NCBI GenBank assembly: GCA_016199935.1
Contig: JACQFS010000033.1
Coordinates: 1-47,134 of the forward strand
Reading direction: 5' to 3'
DNA from: Verrucomicrobiota bacterium
GTDB taxonomy: Bacteria; Verrucomicrobiota; Verrucomicrobiia; Limisphaerales; JACQFS01
Length of the DNA stretch: 47,134 bases
In this document: piece by piece, positions 15,899 to 25,302 of the stretch
How the letters are laid out: the number at the start of each line of letters is the position of its first letter
Position numbering within the stretch: position 1 is the first letter of the stretch
The notes under the pieces: model-generated
Seen by the model: only the letters and a program-made list of their open reading frames with translations
Database searches by the model: none
Told to the model about the DNA's origin: nothing
Made by a program: the position numbers and the translations under genes

Positions 15899-18800
15899 GT
15901 GACGGTTACGGACCCGCGCGGGCTCGCGTTTCAGACCAACGGCAATCTGCTCGTGCTCTCGGGCAATTCGCTCCAACGCTATTTTCCCTCCCCCGGCCAG
16001 GCCGTGCTCGGCCCGCCCACGGTGCTCGTCACGGGTCTCGACAATCCGCAGCGCGTGATGGTGGACGACGCGACCGGCAACATTTACGTGAGCGTCCACG
16101 GCGCGAGTCATCAGGTGAAAGTTTTTTCCGGCAACGGCGCGTTCATCCGCGACATCGGAATTCCCGGCGCGCCCGCGACCGGGCCTTACGACCCGGCGAA
16201 GATGCACCGGCCGATGGGCATGACGATCAGCGGCGACGGCACGTTGTGGGTCGCGGAGGAAGACTACGCGCCGCGGCGCGTGAGCGTGTGGCAGACCGAC
16301 GGCACGTTTGTGCGCGCGTTCTACGGCTCGACGGATTACGGCGGCGGCGGAAGTCTCGATCCGCTGGACAAGTCGATCTTCCGCTACCGCGACGACCATG
16401 GCGCGGGCGCGATGGAGTTCCAACTCGACTGGGCCACCGGCTCGAACACGCTTGTCAGCCTTTACCACCGTCCCACGACCAACGATCTGCCGCCGCCGAA
16501 CAACAGCCCGCAGGCCGCGCTCGTGAACGTGTTCAACGGGGAGACGAATGTCTTCCTCACCGACTGCTACAGCGACAATCCCGTGGGCGGGCGATTCACC
16601 ATCGGCCTGTGGCAGATGCGCGAGGGTCAGGCGAAGTTCGTCGCCGCGTTCGGCATGGCCAACACGTGGGCGCCACTCCAGACGACGCAGTTCAATGCGA
16701 TGGTGCCGCCGCCGGGAAATGTTTTCGCGAGCGTGTTCGACAAGCCCGTGCTCTTCGTGTGGAGCGATCTCAACGACGACGGGATCATCCAGACCAACGA
16801 GGTCCAGTTCCGCAGCGAACAGGGCGGCTATGCGACCGTGAACCAGAACCTCGAGTTCGCCACGGTGAAGGCGCACGTCTTCTCGCCCGTTTCATTCACG
16901 AGCAACGGCGTGCCGATTTACGATCTGAACGCGGGCCAGTTTGCGGCGACGAATTTTTACCTCGATGGGTTCACCACCGGCTCAGGCGAGGTGATGCAGA
17001 CGACCAACGGCTGGACCGTCACGACCGGCGGCCCGCTCAACGGCATGACGGGCGGCCAGTTGATGTGGACGTATCCGAACCCGTGGCCGAGCCTGCTCGC
17101 CGCCGCCAACGCGCCCATCGCCACCAACGGCGGCCAGCTCGTCGGCACCACTCGGCTCCTGGGCACCACCGTGCGCCCGCGCTCCGGCGACGCCGGCGAC
17201 CTCTTCGCCGTCAACGGCGATTACGGTCAGGTGTATCTCTTCACCACCGACGGACTTTTTCTCAGCACGCTGTTCAAGGACAGCCGCACCGTGCCCGCCT
17301 GGTCCATGCCCGTCGCGCAGCGCAACATGAGCCTCACCGGCGTCACGCTTCAGCAGGAGTGTTTCTGGGACACGATCAACCAGACCGGCGACGGGGAAAT
17401 TTATTTCGTCGCCGGCCACAACCACGCCAGCATCGTCCGCGTGGATGGGCTCACGAACGTCACGCGCCTCGCGACCAACGATCTCGTCGTCACGCCCGAA
17501 CTCGTCATCGCCGCCGCGAATTACCAGACCGAACTCGAAATCCTCCGCCAGTCGCAGGTCGGCTACGACACGCTGACCGCGCAGCTCGTCGCGGCGCAAC
17601 TCGTGATGGACGGCCAGTCGAATGACTGGAGCACGGCCTCCGTCGTGCCGATTGATGCGCAGGCCAGCGCCGCGGTGATGCTCACGAGCAATTATCTCTA
17701 CGCTGCCTACTGGACCGGCGATTCGAACCTGCTCGTCAACTCCGGCGTCTCGACCGAGCTCCTGTTCAAAACCGGCGGCGCGCTCGACCTGATGCTCGCC
17801 ACGGATCCGAACGCTGACCCGACGCGCACCGCGCCCGTGGCCGGCGACCTCCGCCTGCTCGTGACCCTGGCCAACGGCGCGGTGAAGGCCACGCTCTACC
17901 GCGCCGTCGTGCCGGGCACCACGAATCCGGTGCCGTTCAGTTCGCCGTATCGCACGATCTATCTCGACCGCGTGGATGACGTGAGCGCGTCGGTGCAGCT
18001 CGCGATCGGGCCGGGTGGCTTCTACGAATTCCGCGTGCCGCTCGCGCTGCTCGGCTTCGCGCCGACGAATGGCGAGGTCACGCTCGGCGACGTCGGCCTC
18101 CTCCGCGGCGCGGGCGGCGCGACGGTGCAGCGCGTTTACTGGCACAACAAATCCACCGGGCTCGTCTCCGACGTGCCGAGCGAGGCGGAGTTGACGCCGG
18201 AACTCTGGGGCCATTTGCAAATCGGCGCGTTTGTCCCGCCGGTGGCGGCGACGCCGTATGAGGTGTGGCGGAACCAAAAATTTGCGCCGTGGGAACTCGG
18301 CAGCGCGTCCATCGTCAGCCCGAACGCCGACCCCAACGGCGACGGCGTGCCGAACCAGCTCGCCTACGCGTTGAACCTCGAACCCAAGTCGCAACAGCCG
18401 GCGAACCTGCCCGGCGTCGCCAGCGCGAGCAACCACCTCACGGTCTCCTACACGCGCGTGAAGACGGCGACGGACATCAATTACTCCGTGCTGGTCTCCG
18501 GCGATCTCGCGACCTGGTCCTCCGGCCCCGCGTTCACCACCGTCTCCGGCGTCACCGATTTCGGCCTCACGGAAAAAATCACCGTGAGCGACCTGACGGC
18601 GATGAGCGCGACGAACCGCCGCTTCATGCGGCTGAAGGTGGACGGCGTGACCGGCTCGCTCGCCGTGACGGTGACGCAGCCGGTGACCGGAAATTTTTTC
18701 ATCGCGCCCGCGAACATCGCCATCACCGCCGCGCCGACGAGCGGGAACAGTTTCGTCAACCGCGTCGAGTTCTACAATGGCGCGACCAAGATCGGCGAGC

Positions 18801-21346
18801 GCACCAACGCGCCCTACAGCATGGTGTGGAGCAACATCTCCCTCGGCGGCTACGCCCTGAGCGCGCGCGCGCTCGACAGCCTCGGCAACAACGCGACCTC
18901 GCCCGTCGTGAGCATCAGCGTCTTCAGCGCGCTGCCGTTCATCTCGGCCGTCGCCAATCAGGTCATCAACGAGGACACGATCGCCGGGCCGATTGCGTTC
19001 ACCCTCGGGGACGCCGACACGCCGATCTCGAACCTCGTGCTCTCCGCGTCGGCGGCCGACACGAATCTGTTGCCCACGGCAAACATCACCTTCGGCGGCA
19101 GTGGCACCAACCGCACCGTCACGCTCCAGCCAGCGACGAACGCCAACGGCGTGACCACCGTCACGCTCGCGATCACCGACGGCAACAGCATCGTCACGCA
19201 GCCGTTCCAGCTCACGGTCCTCGCGGTGAACGACGCGCCCTTCGCGTTCAACCAGTCGCTCACGAACGCCGAGGACACGGCGCTGCCGGTCACGCTCACG
19301 GGCTTCGATGTGGAAGGCTCGCCGCTCACGTTCACGGTGGTGGGCACGCCGGCGCACGGCGCGTTGAGCGGCGTGGCACCGAACCTCTCGTATCTGCCGG
19401 CGACGAATTATTTCGGCCCGGACGCGTTCACCTTCCGCGTGAGCGACGGCTCGCTCACCTCGACCGTCGCCACGGTGAGCATCACCGTGACGCCGGTGAA
19501 TGACGCGCCGGTCGCCGATGCGCAAGCCGTCAGCACGTTTGAGGATTTCGCGAAGGCGATCACGCTCACCGGCTCCGACGTGGAAGGCTCGAACCTCACC
19601 TACGCCATCGTCGCGCCACCGGCGCACGGCTCGCTCTCCGGCACGCCGCCGAACGTGACCTACCTCCCGGCGACGAATTATTTCGGCACCGACTCGTTCA
19701 CCTTCAAGGTCAACGACGGCCAGCTCGACTCCACGCCCGCGACGGTCAGCCTCACGATCAACGCCGTGAACGATCCGCCCGTGGCCATCGCGCAGTCCAT
19801 CACCACGCCGGAGGACATCGCGACGAACCTCACGCTCACCGGCTTCGACGTGGAAGGCTCGAACCTGACCTTCGCCGTCATCACCGGCCCGACCAACGGC
19901 ACGCTCACCGGCGTCGCGCCGAACCTGCTCTATCGCCCGAACACCAACTTCTTCGGCACCGACTCGTTCACCTTCCGCGCCAACGACGGCCAGGCGGACT
20001 CGGCGGCCGCGACCGTGAGCCTCACCATCACGCCGGTGAATGACGCGCCGGTCGCGTTCACCAACCTCGTCGTCGCGACGGAAAATCAGCCGCGGCCGAT
20101 CACGCTTACGGGCGCAGACCTTGAAGGCTCGAACCTCGTCTTCAGCATCGTCTCCACGCCGACCAACGGCACGCTCTCCGGCACGCCGCCGAACGTCACC
20201 TATCTCGGCGCGACGAACTTCAACGGCCAGGACTCCTTCACCTTCAAGGTCAACGACGGCCAGCTTGATTCACTCCCGGCGCGCGTCGTCGTCTCCGTCA
20301 GCCACTCGAATTATCCGCCCGTGGCCAACGCGCAGTCGGTGACGAACGCCGAGGACACGGCCAAGGCGATCACGCTCACCGGCTCCGATCTCGAAGGCTC
20401 GAACCTCACGTTCAGCGTCGTCGGCAGCCCGGCGCACGGGTCGTTGAGCGGCAGCGCGCCGAACCTGACGTATCTGCCGGCGACGAATTATTTCGGCAGC
20501 GACTCGTTCACCTTCAAGGCCAACGACGGCCAGCTCGACTCCGCGCCGGCGACGGTCAGCATCACCGTCACCCCGGTGAACGACGCGCCCACGGCCTCGC
20601 TCACCGGCCTGACGAATGGGACGCCGTTCTTCGTCCCGACGAACATCACGCTCACCGCGAGCGCGTCCGATGTGGACGGCACGGTGAGCAAGGTCGAGTT
20701 CTACGCCGGGGCCGTGAAGATCGGCGAGAAGACCAACGCGCCTTACACCATCACGTGGACGAATCCGGCCTCCGCTGATTACGCGCTGACCGCCGTGGCG
20801 ACGGACAACTCGGGCGCGCTCGGCACCTCCGCGGTCGTCAACGTTTCCGTGATCTGGTTCCGCGGCATCAACCTCAACGGCACGAACGTCACCGTCGAGG
20901 GCCGGTCGTGGATGGGTTACGCGCAGGCGCAGAGCAACGGCCTCACCGTGGCCAACAGCGGCAACGGCAGCACCTCGATCACGCCCGTGCCCGCGACGGA
21001 CTTCGACACGCGCTCGATGCTTCAAAAATATCTCTACCGCCTTTCGCCCGCCACGAACCAGGGCATCAACTTCACGCAGACGATTCCGAACGGCAGCTAC
21101 AAGGTGTATCTCTGGATGATGGAGGATTTCCAAAACAACTTCCGCAGCATGGACGTGAAACTCGAAGGCACTCCCGTCGCGACCAACATCGGCCTCCAGT
21201 CGGTCGGCGGCTGGACCCGCTATGGCCCCTACTCCACCACCGTCAGCGACGGCGTGCTGAACCTCGATGTCCTCAAGAACAAGAACGACATCTCCGTCAG
21301 CGGCGTGGTCATCGTCTCACCCAACGGCAATTCCGGCGCGCCGTGA
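15899..21346 (+). CDS. Giant secreted multidomain protein, C-terminal part after the TAG
   Basis: 1815 residues from a GTG at 15899. The frame is the same as the upstream part and is actually open from 15752, so this GTG is only the first possible restart; it has no evident Shine-Dalgarno sequence and no signal peptide. Domains in order: propeller-like repeats (about 15900-17500), a carbohydrate-binding-like beta-sandwich (about 17590-18230), an Ig-like domain with VNRVEFYNGATKIGERTNAP (about 18660-18930), five 90-residue cadherin/Big_9-type repeats (19226-20575), a second Ig-like domain (about 20600-20850) and a malectin-like C-terminal domain (about 20855-21330). It is a probable surface or adhesion/glycan-binding protein. 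Confidence 0.75.
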   Translation: MTVTDPRGLAFQTNGNLLVLSGNSLQRYFPSPGQAVLGPPTVLVTGLDNPQRVMVDDATGNIYVSVHGASHQVKVFSGNGAFIRDIGIPGAPATGPYDPAKMHRPMGMTISGDGTLWVAEEDYAPRRVSVWQTDGTFVRAFYGSTDYGGGGSLDPLDKSIFRYRDDHGAGAMEFQLDWATGSNTLVSLYHRPTTNDLPPPNNSPQAALVNVFNGETNVFLTDCYSDNPVGGRFTIGLWQMREGQAKFVAAFGMANTWAPLQTTQFNAMVPPPGNVFASVFDKPVLFVWSDLNDDGIIQTNEVQFRSEQGGYATVNQNLEFATVKAHVFSPVSFTSNGVPIYDLNAGQFAATNFYLDGFTTGSGEVMQTTNGWTVTTGGPLNGMTGGQLMWTYPNPWPSLLAAANAPIATNGGQLVGTTRLLGTTVRPRSGDAGDLFAVNGDYGQVYLFTTDGLFLSTLFKDSRTVPAWSMPVAQRNMSLTGVTLQQECFWDTINQTGDGEIYFVAGHNHASIVRVDGLTNVTRLATNDLVVTPELVIAAANYQTELEILRQSQVGYDTLTAQLVAAQLVMDGQSNDWSTASVVPIDAQASAAVMLTSNYLYAAYWTGDSNLLVNSGVSTELLFKTGGALDLMLATDPNADPTRTAPVAGDLRLLVTLANGAVKATLYRAVVPGTTNPVPFSSPYRTIYLDRVDDVSASVQLAIGPGGFYEFRVPLALLGFAPTNGEVTLGDVGLLRGAGGATVQRVYWHNKSTGLVSDVPSEAELTPELWGHLQIGAFVPPVAATPYEVWRNQKFAPWELGSASIVSPNADPNGDGVPNQLAYALNLEPKSQQPANLPGVASASNHLTVSYTRVKTATDINYSVLVSGDLATWSSGPAFTTVSGVTDFGLTEKITVSDLTAMSATNRRFMRLKVDGVTGSLAVTVTQPVTGNFFIAPANIAITAAPTSGNSFVNRVEFYNGATKIGERTNAPYSMVWSNISLGGYALSARALDSLGNNATSPVVSISVFSALPFISAVANQVINEDTIAGPIAFTLGDADTPISNLVLSASAADTNLLPTANITFGGSGTNRTVTLQPATNANGVTTVTLAITDGNSIVTQPFQLTVLAVNDAPFAFNQSLTNAEDTALPVTLTGFDVEGSPLTFTVVGTPAHGALSGVAPNLSYLPATNYFGPDAFTFRVSDGSLTSTVATVSITVTPVNDAPVADAQAVSTFEDFAKAITLTGSDVEGSNLTYAIVAPPAHGSLSGTPPNVTYLPATNYFGTDSFTFKVNDGQLDSTPATVSLTINAVNDPPVAIAQSITTPEDIATNLTLTGFDVEGSNLTFAVITGPTNGTLTGVAPNLLYRPNTNFFGTDSFTFRANDGQADSAAATVSLTITPVNDAPVAFTNLVVATENQPRPITLTGADLEGSNLVFSIVSTPTNGTLSGTPPNVTYLGATNFNGQDSFTFKVNDGQLDSLPARVVVSVSHSNYPPVANAQSVTNAEDTAKAITLTGSDLEGSNLTFSVVGSPAHGSLSGSAPNLTYLPATNYFGSDSFTFKANDGQLDSAPATVSITVTPVNDAPTASLTGLTNGTPFFVPTNITLTASASDVDGTVSKVEFYAGAVKIGEKTNAPYTITWTNPASADYALTAVATDNSGALGTSAVVNVSVIWFRGINLNGTNVTVEGRSWMGYAQAQSNGLTVANSGNGSTSITPVPATDFDTRSMLQKYLYRLSPATNQGINFTQTIPNGSYKVYLWMMEDFQNNFRSMDVKLEGTPVATNIGLQSVGGWTRYGPYSTTVSDGVLNLDVLKNKNDISVSGVVIVSPNGNSGAP
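19226..20575 (+). repeat. Five 270-bp Ig-repeat units inside the giant gene
   Basis: VND(A/P)P-starting units begin at 19226, 19496, 19766, 20036 and about 20306, and the next VNDAP is at 20576: an exact 270-bp spacing. Each unit carries EDTA..ITLTGSDVEGSNLTF and YFGTDSFTFKVNDGQLDS, the signature of VCBS/Big_9-type domains. Confidence 0.85.
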
Positions 21347-21351
21347 ACGGA

Positions 21352-21373
21352 GCGCGGAGCTCCAGCTCCGCGC
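21352..21373. repeat. REP hairpin of the GGAGCGCNGAGCTCC family
   Basis: GCGCGGAGCT-cc-AGCTCCGCGC is a perfect 10-bp palindrome, preceded by GGA(GC) and starting 5 bp after the giant gene's stop. Compared with 11676-11697, one stem pair is changed from A-T to G-C on both sides. Confidence 0.75.
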
Positions 21374-21459
21374 GTTCATCATCACCACGCAAAGCCGAGG
21401 CTTACTCGCCGGCAATTTTCCCAAGACAAAAATTGCCCCCGCCCGCGTCCTCCGTTTGA

Positions 21460-21972
21460 ATGCCGGCCATGCCCGACCTGGAGCGACTCTACGATGAGCA
21501 CGCGCCGGCCCTGTTCGGCTTCGTGCTGAACCTCACCCGCGACGACGCCGACGCGCGCGACATTCTCCAGGAATGCTTTCAGAAAATTGCCGCCCACCCC
21601 CGCCGGCTCGACGGCGTCCGCGACGAGCGTGCGTTTCTCCTGCGTCTCGCGCACAACGCGACCATTGATCTCATCCGCCGGCGCGATTCGCGCGAGCGCA
21701 GGCACGAGGCCGCCGGCGCGGAACTCGCCGGACTCTTCGCTCCCACCGCCGACCCGGACGAAGCCGCGTTCCGCTCCGCCGTGGAGGATGCGCTCGCGGA
21801 GCTCCCGCCCGAACAGCGCGCCGTCGTCCACCTCAAGCTCTGGGAGGGACTCACCTTCGACGCCATTGCGGAACTGCTCGACATTCCGCCCAGCACCGCC
21901 GCCAGCCGCCATCGCTACGGCTTAGACAAAATGCGCGACCGCCTGCGTCCCCTTTACGACGAGTTGAAATGA
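21460..21972 (+). CDS. ECF-family RNA polymerase sigma factor
   Basis: 170 residues, usual for ECF sigma factors. Region 2 is visible as LYDEHAPALFGFVLNLTRDDADARDILQ and LLRLAHNATIDLIRRR; region 4 is visible as LAELPPEQRAVVHLKLWEGL followed by the helix-turn-helix TFDAIAELLDIPPSTAASRHRYGLDKMR. The start at 21460 could also be the ATG at 21469. The stop overlaps the next gene's start (ATGA), which indicates translational coupling to a one-TM protein that is likely its regulator. The target promoters are unknown. Confidence 0.9.
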   Translation: MPAMPDLERLYDEHAPALFGFVLNLTRDDADARDILQECFQKIAAHPRRLDGVRDERAFLLRLAHNATIDLIRRRDSRERRHEAAGAELAGLFAPTADPDEAAFRSAVEDALAELPPEQRAVVHLKLWEGLTFDAIAELLDIPPSTAASRHRYGLDKMRDRLRPLYDELK

Positions 21973-22406
21973 ACACCGACGACCTCGAACAAAAACTCCG
22001 CCGCCAGCCGCTGCGCGAACTCCCGAGCGAATGGCGCGCGCAAATCCTCGCCGCCTGCGGAGCGCAGAGCTCCAGGTCGGCGGGAACAATCCCCGCAACC
22101 CCACCGGGCGGAGCTGGAGCTCCGCGCTCCGAACCGCCGTGGTGGCTCGCGTGGTTCAATCCCTCCCGCGCCGGCTGGGCCGCGCTCGGCGCCGTGTGGC
22201 TTGTCATCGCCGCGCTGAACTTCGCCGGCCCTCGCGACGATGCCTCCGTTTCCGCCCCGGGCGCGGTCGCCGCCTCGCCGCACGACTGGCTGGAGCGCCG
22301 CCGCATCATGGCCGAACTCATCGGCCCCGCCGAACCGCCGGAGCCGCCCGCCGTTACCCGCCCGCGCAGCGAGCGGCGCGCGAACATCATTCTGCTTTGC
22401 GTCTGA
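21969..22406 (+). CDS. Putative one-TM regulator of the ECF sigma factor
   Basis: 145 residues. The N-terminus MNTDDLEQKLRRQPLRELPSE resembles the short cytoplasmic part of verrucomicrobial anti-sigma-like proteins. A single TM helix (WAALGAVWLVIAALNFAG) follows, then an extracytoplasmic tail. It overlaps the sigma gene by 4 bp, which supports an anti-sigma or sensor role; no ZAS zinc motif is present, so this is inferred from context. Residues about 30-54 (CGAQSSRSAG...GAGAPRSEP) are encoded by an inserted palindromic element at 22058-22131 rather than ordinary coding sequence. Confidence 0.65.
   Translation: MNTDDLEQKLRRQPLRELPSEWRAQILAACGAQSSRSAGTIPATPPGGAGAPRSEPPWWLAWFNPSRAGWAALGAVWLVIAALNFAGPRDDASVSAPGAVAASPHDWLERRRIMAELIGPAEPPEPPAVTRPRSERRANIILLCV
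22058..22131. repeat. REPIN located inside a coding sequence
   Basis: Left arm 22058-22078 (CGGAGCGCAGAGCTCCAGG..) and right arm 22111-22131 (..GGAGCTCCGCGCTCCG) are inverted copies matching in 19 of 21 positions around a 32-bp spacer that has its own small GCGGG/CCCGC hairpin. The frame of the host gene stays open through it. Confidence 0.8.
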
Positions 22407-22409
22407 CTC

Positions 22410-23933
22410 ATGAACGAAATCCCCACTCCTCCCCGCCCGCGCCGCTGGCTTCGGTGGCTCAAGCGCCTCGGCTGGTGCGCGCTCTGGCTCGTCACGCTCG
22501 TTGCGCTGTTCGTCGTCGTCGAAAACTGGCGCGGGCGCCGCGCGTGGGAAAAATATGTCGCCGAGGCCAAGGCCGCCGGCGAGCATCTCGAACCCTCCGC
22601 CATCCTTCCGCCGCCCGTGCCGGATGCGGAAAACTTTGCGGCCATCCCGCTGTTTCACCCGCTGTTTGATTTCACCAATGACGTCGTGATGGGTGCCAAA
22701 GGCTGGCGCGATCCCGCGGCGAGGGATCGGGTGCAGAATCTCAAGCCTTTGCACACAAACCCGGCGGCGCATGCCGCCTCTTGGCGTCACGGCAAATTCA
22801 CCGACCTCGCCGCGTTGCAGGCGCGTTATCGGGGCGACACGAATTTTCCCGCGCGTGCGCAGCCGGGCCGGCCCGCGGAGGATGTGCTCGTCGCGCTTGG
22901 CAGATTCGACGCGGAGTTGAACGAACTGCGCGCCGCCGCCGGCCGGCCGCACAGCCGCTTTCCCATCAACTACGAGGACAACTTCTCCGCGTTGCTGCCG
23001 CACCTTCAGGCGCTGCGCAACTTCGCCGGCATCGCGCAGCATCGCGCGCTCGCCGAGTTGTCGCTCGGACAGATCGTCGCCGCGCATGACGACGTTCGCC
23101 TGGCGCTGCGGCTGGCGGAATCCGTCGAAACCGAGCCGCTGCTCATCTCGCTGCTGATGTGGCTGTCGGTGCTGGAAACGGCCATGCCGCCGTTGTGGGA
23201 GGGACTCGCGCGCCACGAATGGAACGATGCGCAACTCGCCGCCTTCGAGGCCCGCCTCGCGCGCGTCAACCTCGCCGCGTCGCTTCAGTCCGGTCTGCGC
23301 GGCGAACGACTGCTCATGTTCGGCGCGCTCGATCATTTCAAAAAGCAACCAGGTTTATTCGACACCACAAGCCTGGAAGACGGCAGCGCGGTGCTGGGGT
23401 GGATGCCGACCGGATGGTTTGATCAGAACAAGGTGGTCATGGGGCGGATGTATGCCCAACTGGTTGAAACGGCGGAGCCGGACGCCCGGCGTTTCAAACC
23501 AGAACGCGCGCTGGCGGTCGAACAGCAACTGATGGCGCTCAAGCCTCGCTGGTGGCTGCACCCCCACACCATCTTGACCACGCTGCTCATGCCCGCGCTC
23601 ACCAAGGCGACGGAACGCACCGCTGCGACACAGGCCACCGTGGACCTCGCGCGCGTCGCCATCGCTCTGGAGCGCCACCGGCTCAAGCACGGCGCGCTGC
23701 CCACCTCGCTCGATGCGCTCGACGCATCCGTGAAACCCGCCGGCGGTCTGCCGCGCGATGTCATCACGGGTGAGGCGCTGCATTACGCGCCGAGTGCGGA
23801 TGGAAAGTTCAAACTCTACTCGACCGGCTGGAACGGCATGGATGATGGCGGCACGACCGTCTGGACCGACGCGAAACAGACGCGCGTGGATTTCACCAAG
23901 GGCGACTGGGTCTGGCCGATGCCGGAGAAGTGA
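22410..23933 (+). CDS. Hypothetical membrane-anchored protein in sigma-factor operon
   Basis: 507 residues. A basic N-terminus (RPRRWLRWLKRLGW) leads into one TM helix (CALWLVTLVALFVVV), and the remainder would be periplasmic. It contains a WRGRRAWEKYVAEAKAAGEHL amphipathic segment and an alpha-rich middle. The C-terminal 100 residues (ERHRLKHGALPTSLDALD...YSTGWNGMDDGG) resemble the soluble part of type II pseudopilins. I do not know a function. It starts 3 bp after the putative anti-sigma gene, so the three genes form one unit and this may be the sigma factor's target or signal-transducing partner. A REPIN follows 1 bp after the stop. Confidence 0.7.
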   Translation: MNEIPTPPRPRRWLRWLKRLGWCALWLVTLVALFVVVENWRGRRAWEKYVAEAKAAGEHLEPSAILPPPVPDAENFAAIPLFHPLFDFTNDVVMGAKGWRDPAARDRVQNLKPLHTNPAAHAASWRHGKFTDLAALQARYRGDTNFPARAQPGRPAEDVLVALGRFDAELNELRAAAGRPHSRFPINYEDNFSALLPHLQALRNFAGIAQHRALAELSLGQIVAAHDDVRLALRLAESVETEPLLISLLMWLSVLETAMPPLWEGLARHEWNDAQLAAFEARLARVNLAASLQSGLRGERLLMFGALDHFKKQPGLFDTTSLEDGSAVLGWMPTGWFDQNKVVMGRMYAQLVETAEPDARRFKPERALAVEQQLMALKPRWWLHPHTILTTLLMPALTKATERTAATQATVDLARVAIALERHRLKHGALPTSLDALDASVKPAGGLPRDVITGEALHYAPSADGKFKLYSTGWNGMDDGGTTVWTDAKQTRVDFTKGDWVWPMPEK

Positions 23934-23934
23934 A

Positions 23935-24014
23935 CGGAGCGCCGAGCACCGCCTCGGCCCGGCGGAGTTTGCAGCTTTAGACACGGCCGGGCCGAGACGG
24001 TGCTCGGCGCTCCG
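23935..24014. repeat. REPIN, GGAGCGCCGAGC family
   Basis: Arms 23935-23962 and 23987-24014 match in 27 of 28 positions. Each has a GGAG foot and a GCCGAG...CTCGGC hairpin; the spacer is 24 bp. It begins 1 bp after the upstream stop codon and ends 48 bp before the next gene's ATG. Confidence 0.85.
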
Positions 24015-24062
24015 CGAAAACTCTCCTCGACCTCCCTCCCCGCCGCCGCTACACACGGCGCG

Positions 24063-25295
24063 ATGAAAATCACCGCCGTCGAAGGCCTGCTCCTCTCCTG
24101 CCCGCTGCCGCAACCGCTCCGCCTGCCGTTCTGGAATGGCGAGCGCACCATCCTCAAGCGCGACGCCATGCTCATCCGCGTGAAGACCGACAAGGGTCTC
24201 ACCGGTTACGCGCCCGGCCCGGCGCACGAACGCGCGGCGGTGGAAATTCGCGAACACATCCAGCCGTTCCTGCTCGGCAGGGATCCGCGGCAGTTCAAAA
24301 CTTTTAATTTCACCGGCTCGCTCGAACTCACGAAAGTTTACCGCGCCGTTGAGATCGCGCTCATGGACATCGCGGGCAAGGACGCGGGCGTGCCGATCTC
24401 CGAACTCATCGGCGGGCGCAAGCGCGACCGCATCAAGCTCTACGGCAGCGCGGGAATGTATATGGCGCCGGAGAAATACGCCGAGGAAGCCGCCGCCGTG
24501 AAGGGCCTGGGCTTTCCCGCCTACAAGATGCGCCCCGCGCTCGGCCCCGACGAGGACACGCGCACGGTGAAGCTGATGCGCGAGGCGACCGGTCCCGACT
24601 TCGGCCTGATGATTGACGCGCACAGTTGGTGGCGCATGGGCGACAAGAATTACTCGCTCGAAACCGTCACGCGCCTCACGCACGCCTTCGCGCCCTTCAA
24701 GCCGACGTGGCTCGAAGAACCGCTCCCGCCCGACGACCACGACGCGTATCGCAAATTGAAAGCGACGAGTCCCATTCCCATCGCCACCGGCGAGCACGAA
24801 CAGACCGAGGACGGCTTCCGCGATTTGATCGCCACGCGTTGCGCCGACTACATTCAGGCCGACGTGTGCTGCCAGGGCGGCTTCGAGATGGGCCGGCGGA
24901 TTTTCGACGCGTGCGCGAAGGCGAAGCTGCGATTCGCGTTTCACAGTTGGGGCACCACGCTCGAAGTCCTCGCCGCGGCGCACAGTGGCATCTGCTGGGA
25001 GGAAAACGTGGTCGAGTGGCTGGAGTATCCGTGCCACGCGAACAATGGCCGGCCCGGCATGTATCCCTTCCCCGCCGCCGATGAAATTCTCGCCGAGCCG
25101 CTCGACATCCAGCGCGGCTACTTGAACGTGCCGAAGAAGCCCGGCCTCGGCGTGGAGATCAACGAACGTGTGCTGGAGAAATATCCGTTCCTGCCCGGCC
25201 CGTGGTCGTTCTTCAAAATCAATTCGCCGCCCGAGACCGTGGCCGTGACCGGCGACCACTCGGTGAAGTGGGTCGAGGGCGCGGCGAAGCATTGA
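24063..25295 (+). CDS. Enolase-superfamily enzyme (mandelate racemase/muconate lactonizing type)
   Basis: 410 residues. The N-terminal capping domain covers residues 1-125 and the TIM barrel follows. Predicted Mg ligands are Asp185 (GLMIDAHSWW), Glu218/219 (TWLEEPLPP) and Glu244 (IATGEHEQT). Lys155 in YKMRP lies at the position of the KxK catalytic motif, with Arg instead of the second Lys. His294 (FAFHSWGTT) is the candidate base on the other face, as in the mandelate racemase subgroup; sugar-acid dehydratase activity is most likely but unproven. The frame runs upstream to 24000, but the Met at 24063 (MKITAVEGLLL) matches family N-termini. Confidence 0.85.
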   Translation: MKITAVEGLLLSCPLPQPLRLPFWNGERTILKRDAMLIRVKTDKGLTGYAPGPAHERAAVEIREHIQPFLLGRDPRQFKTFNFTGSLELTKVYRAVEIALMDIAGKDAGVPISELIGGRKRDRIKLYGSAGMYMAPEKYAEEAAAVKGLGFPAYKMRPALGPDEDTRTVKLMREATGPDFGLMIDAHSWWRMGDKNYSLETVTRLTHAFAPFKPTWLEEPLPPDDHDAYRKLKATSPIPIATGEHEQTEDGFRDLIATRCADYIQADVCCQGGFEMGRRIFDACAKAKLRFAFHSWGTTLEVLAAAHSGICWEENVVEWLEYPCHANNGRPGMYPFPAADEILAEPLDIQRGYLNVPKKPGLGVEINERVLEKYPFLPGPWSFFKINSPPETVAVTGDHSVKWVEGAAKH

Positions 25296-25302
25296 GTTGT
25301 TT

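Noticed and set aside
13859-16876. A minus-strand open frame of about 1000 codons antisense to the giant secreted gene
   Set aside because: The translation is Arg/His/Val/Ala-rich without domains, a by-product of high GC on the strand opposite to a real gene with clear domains. The same applies to long opposite-strand frames at 2653-4692, 16982-19627, 27241-29199 and 31067-33691.
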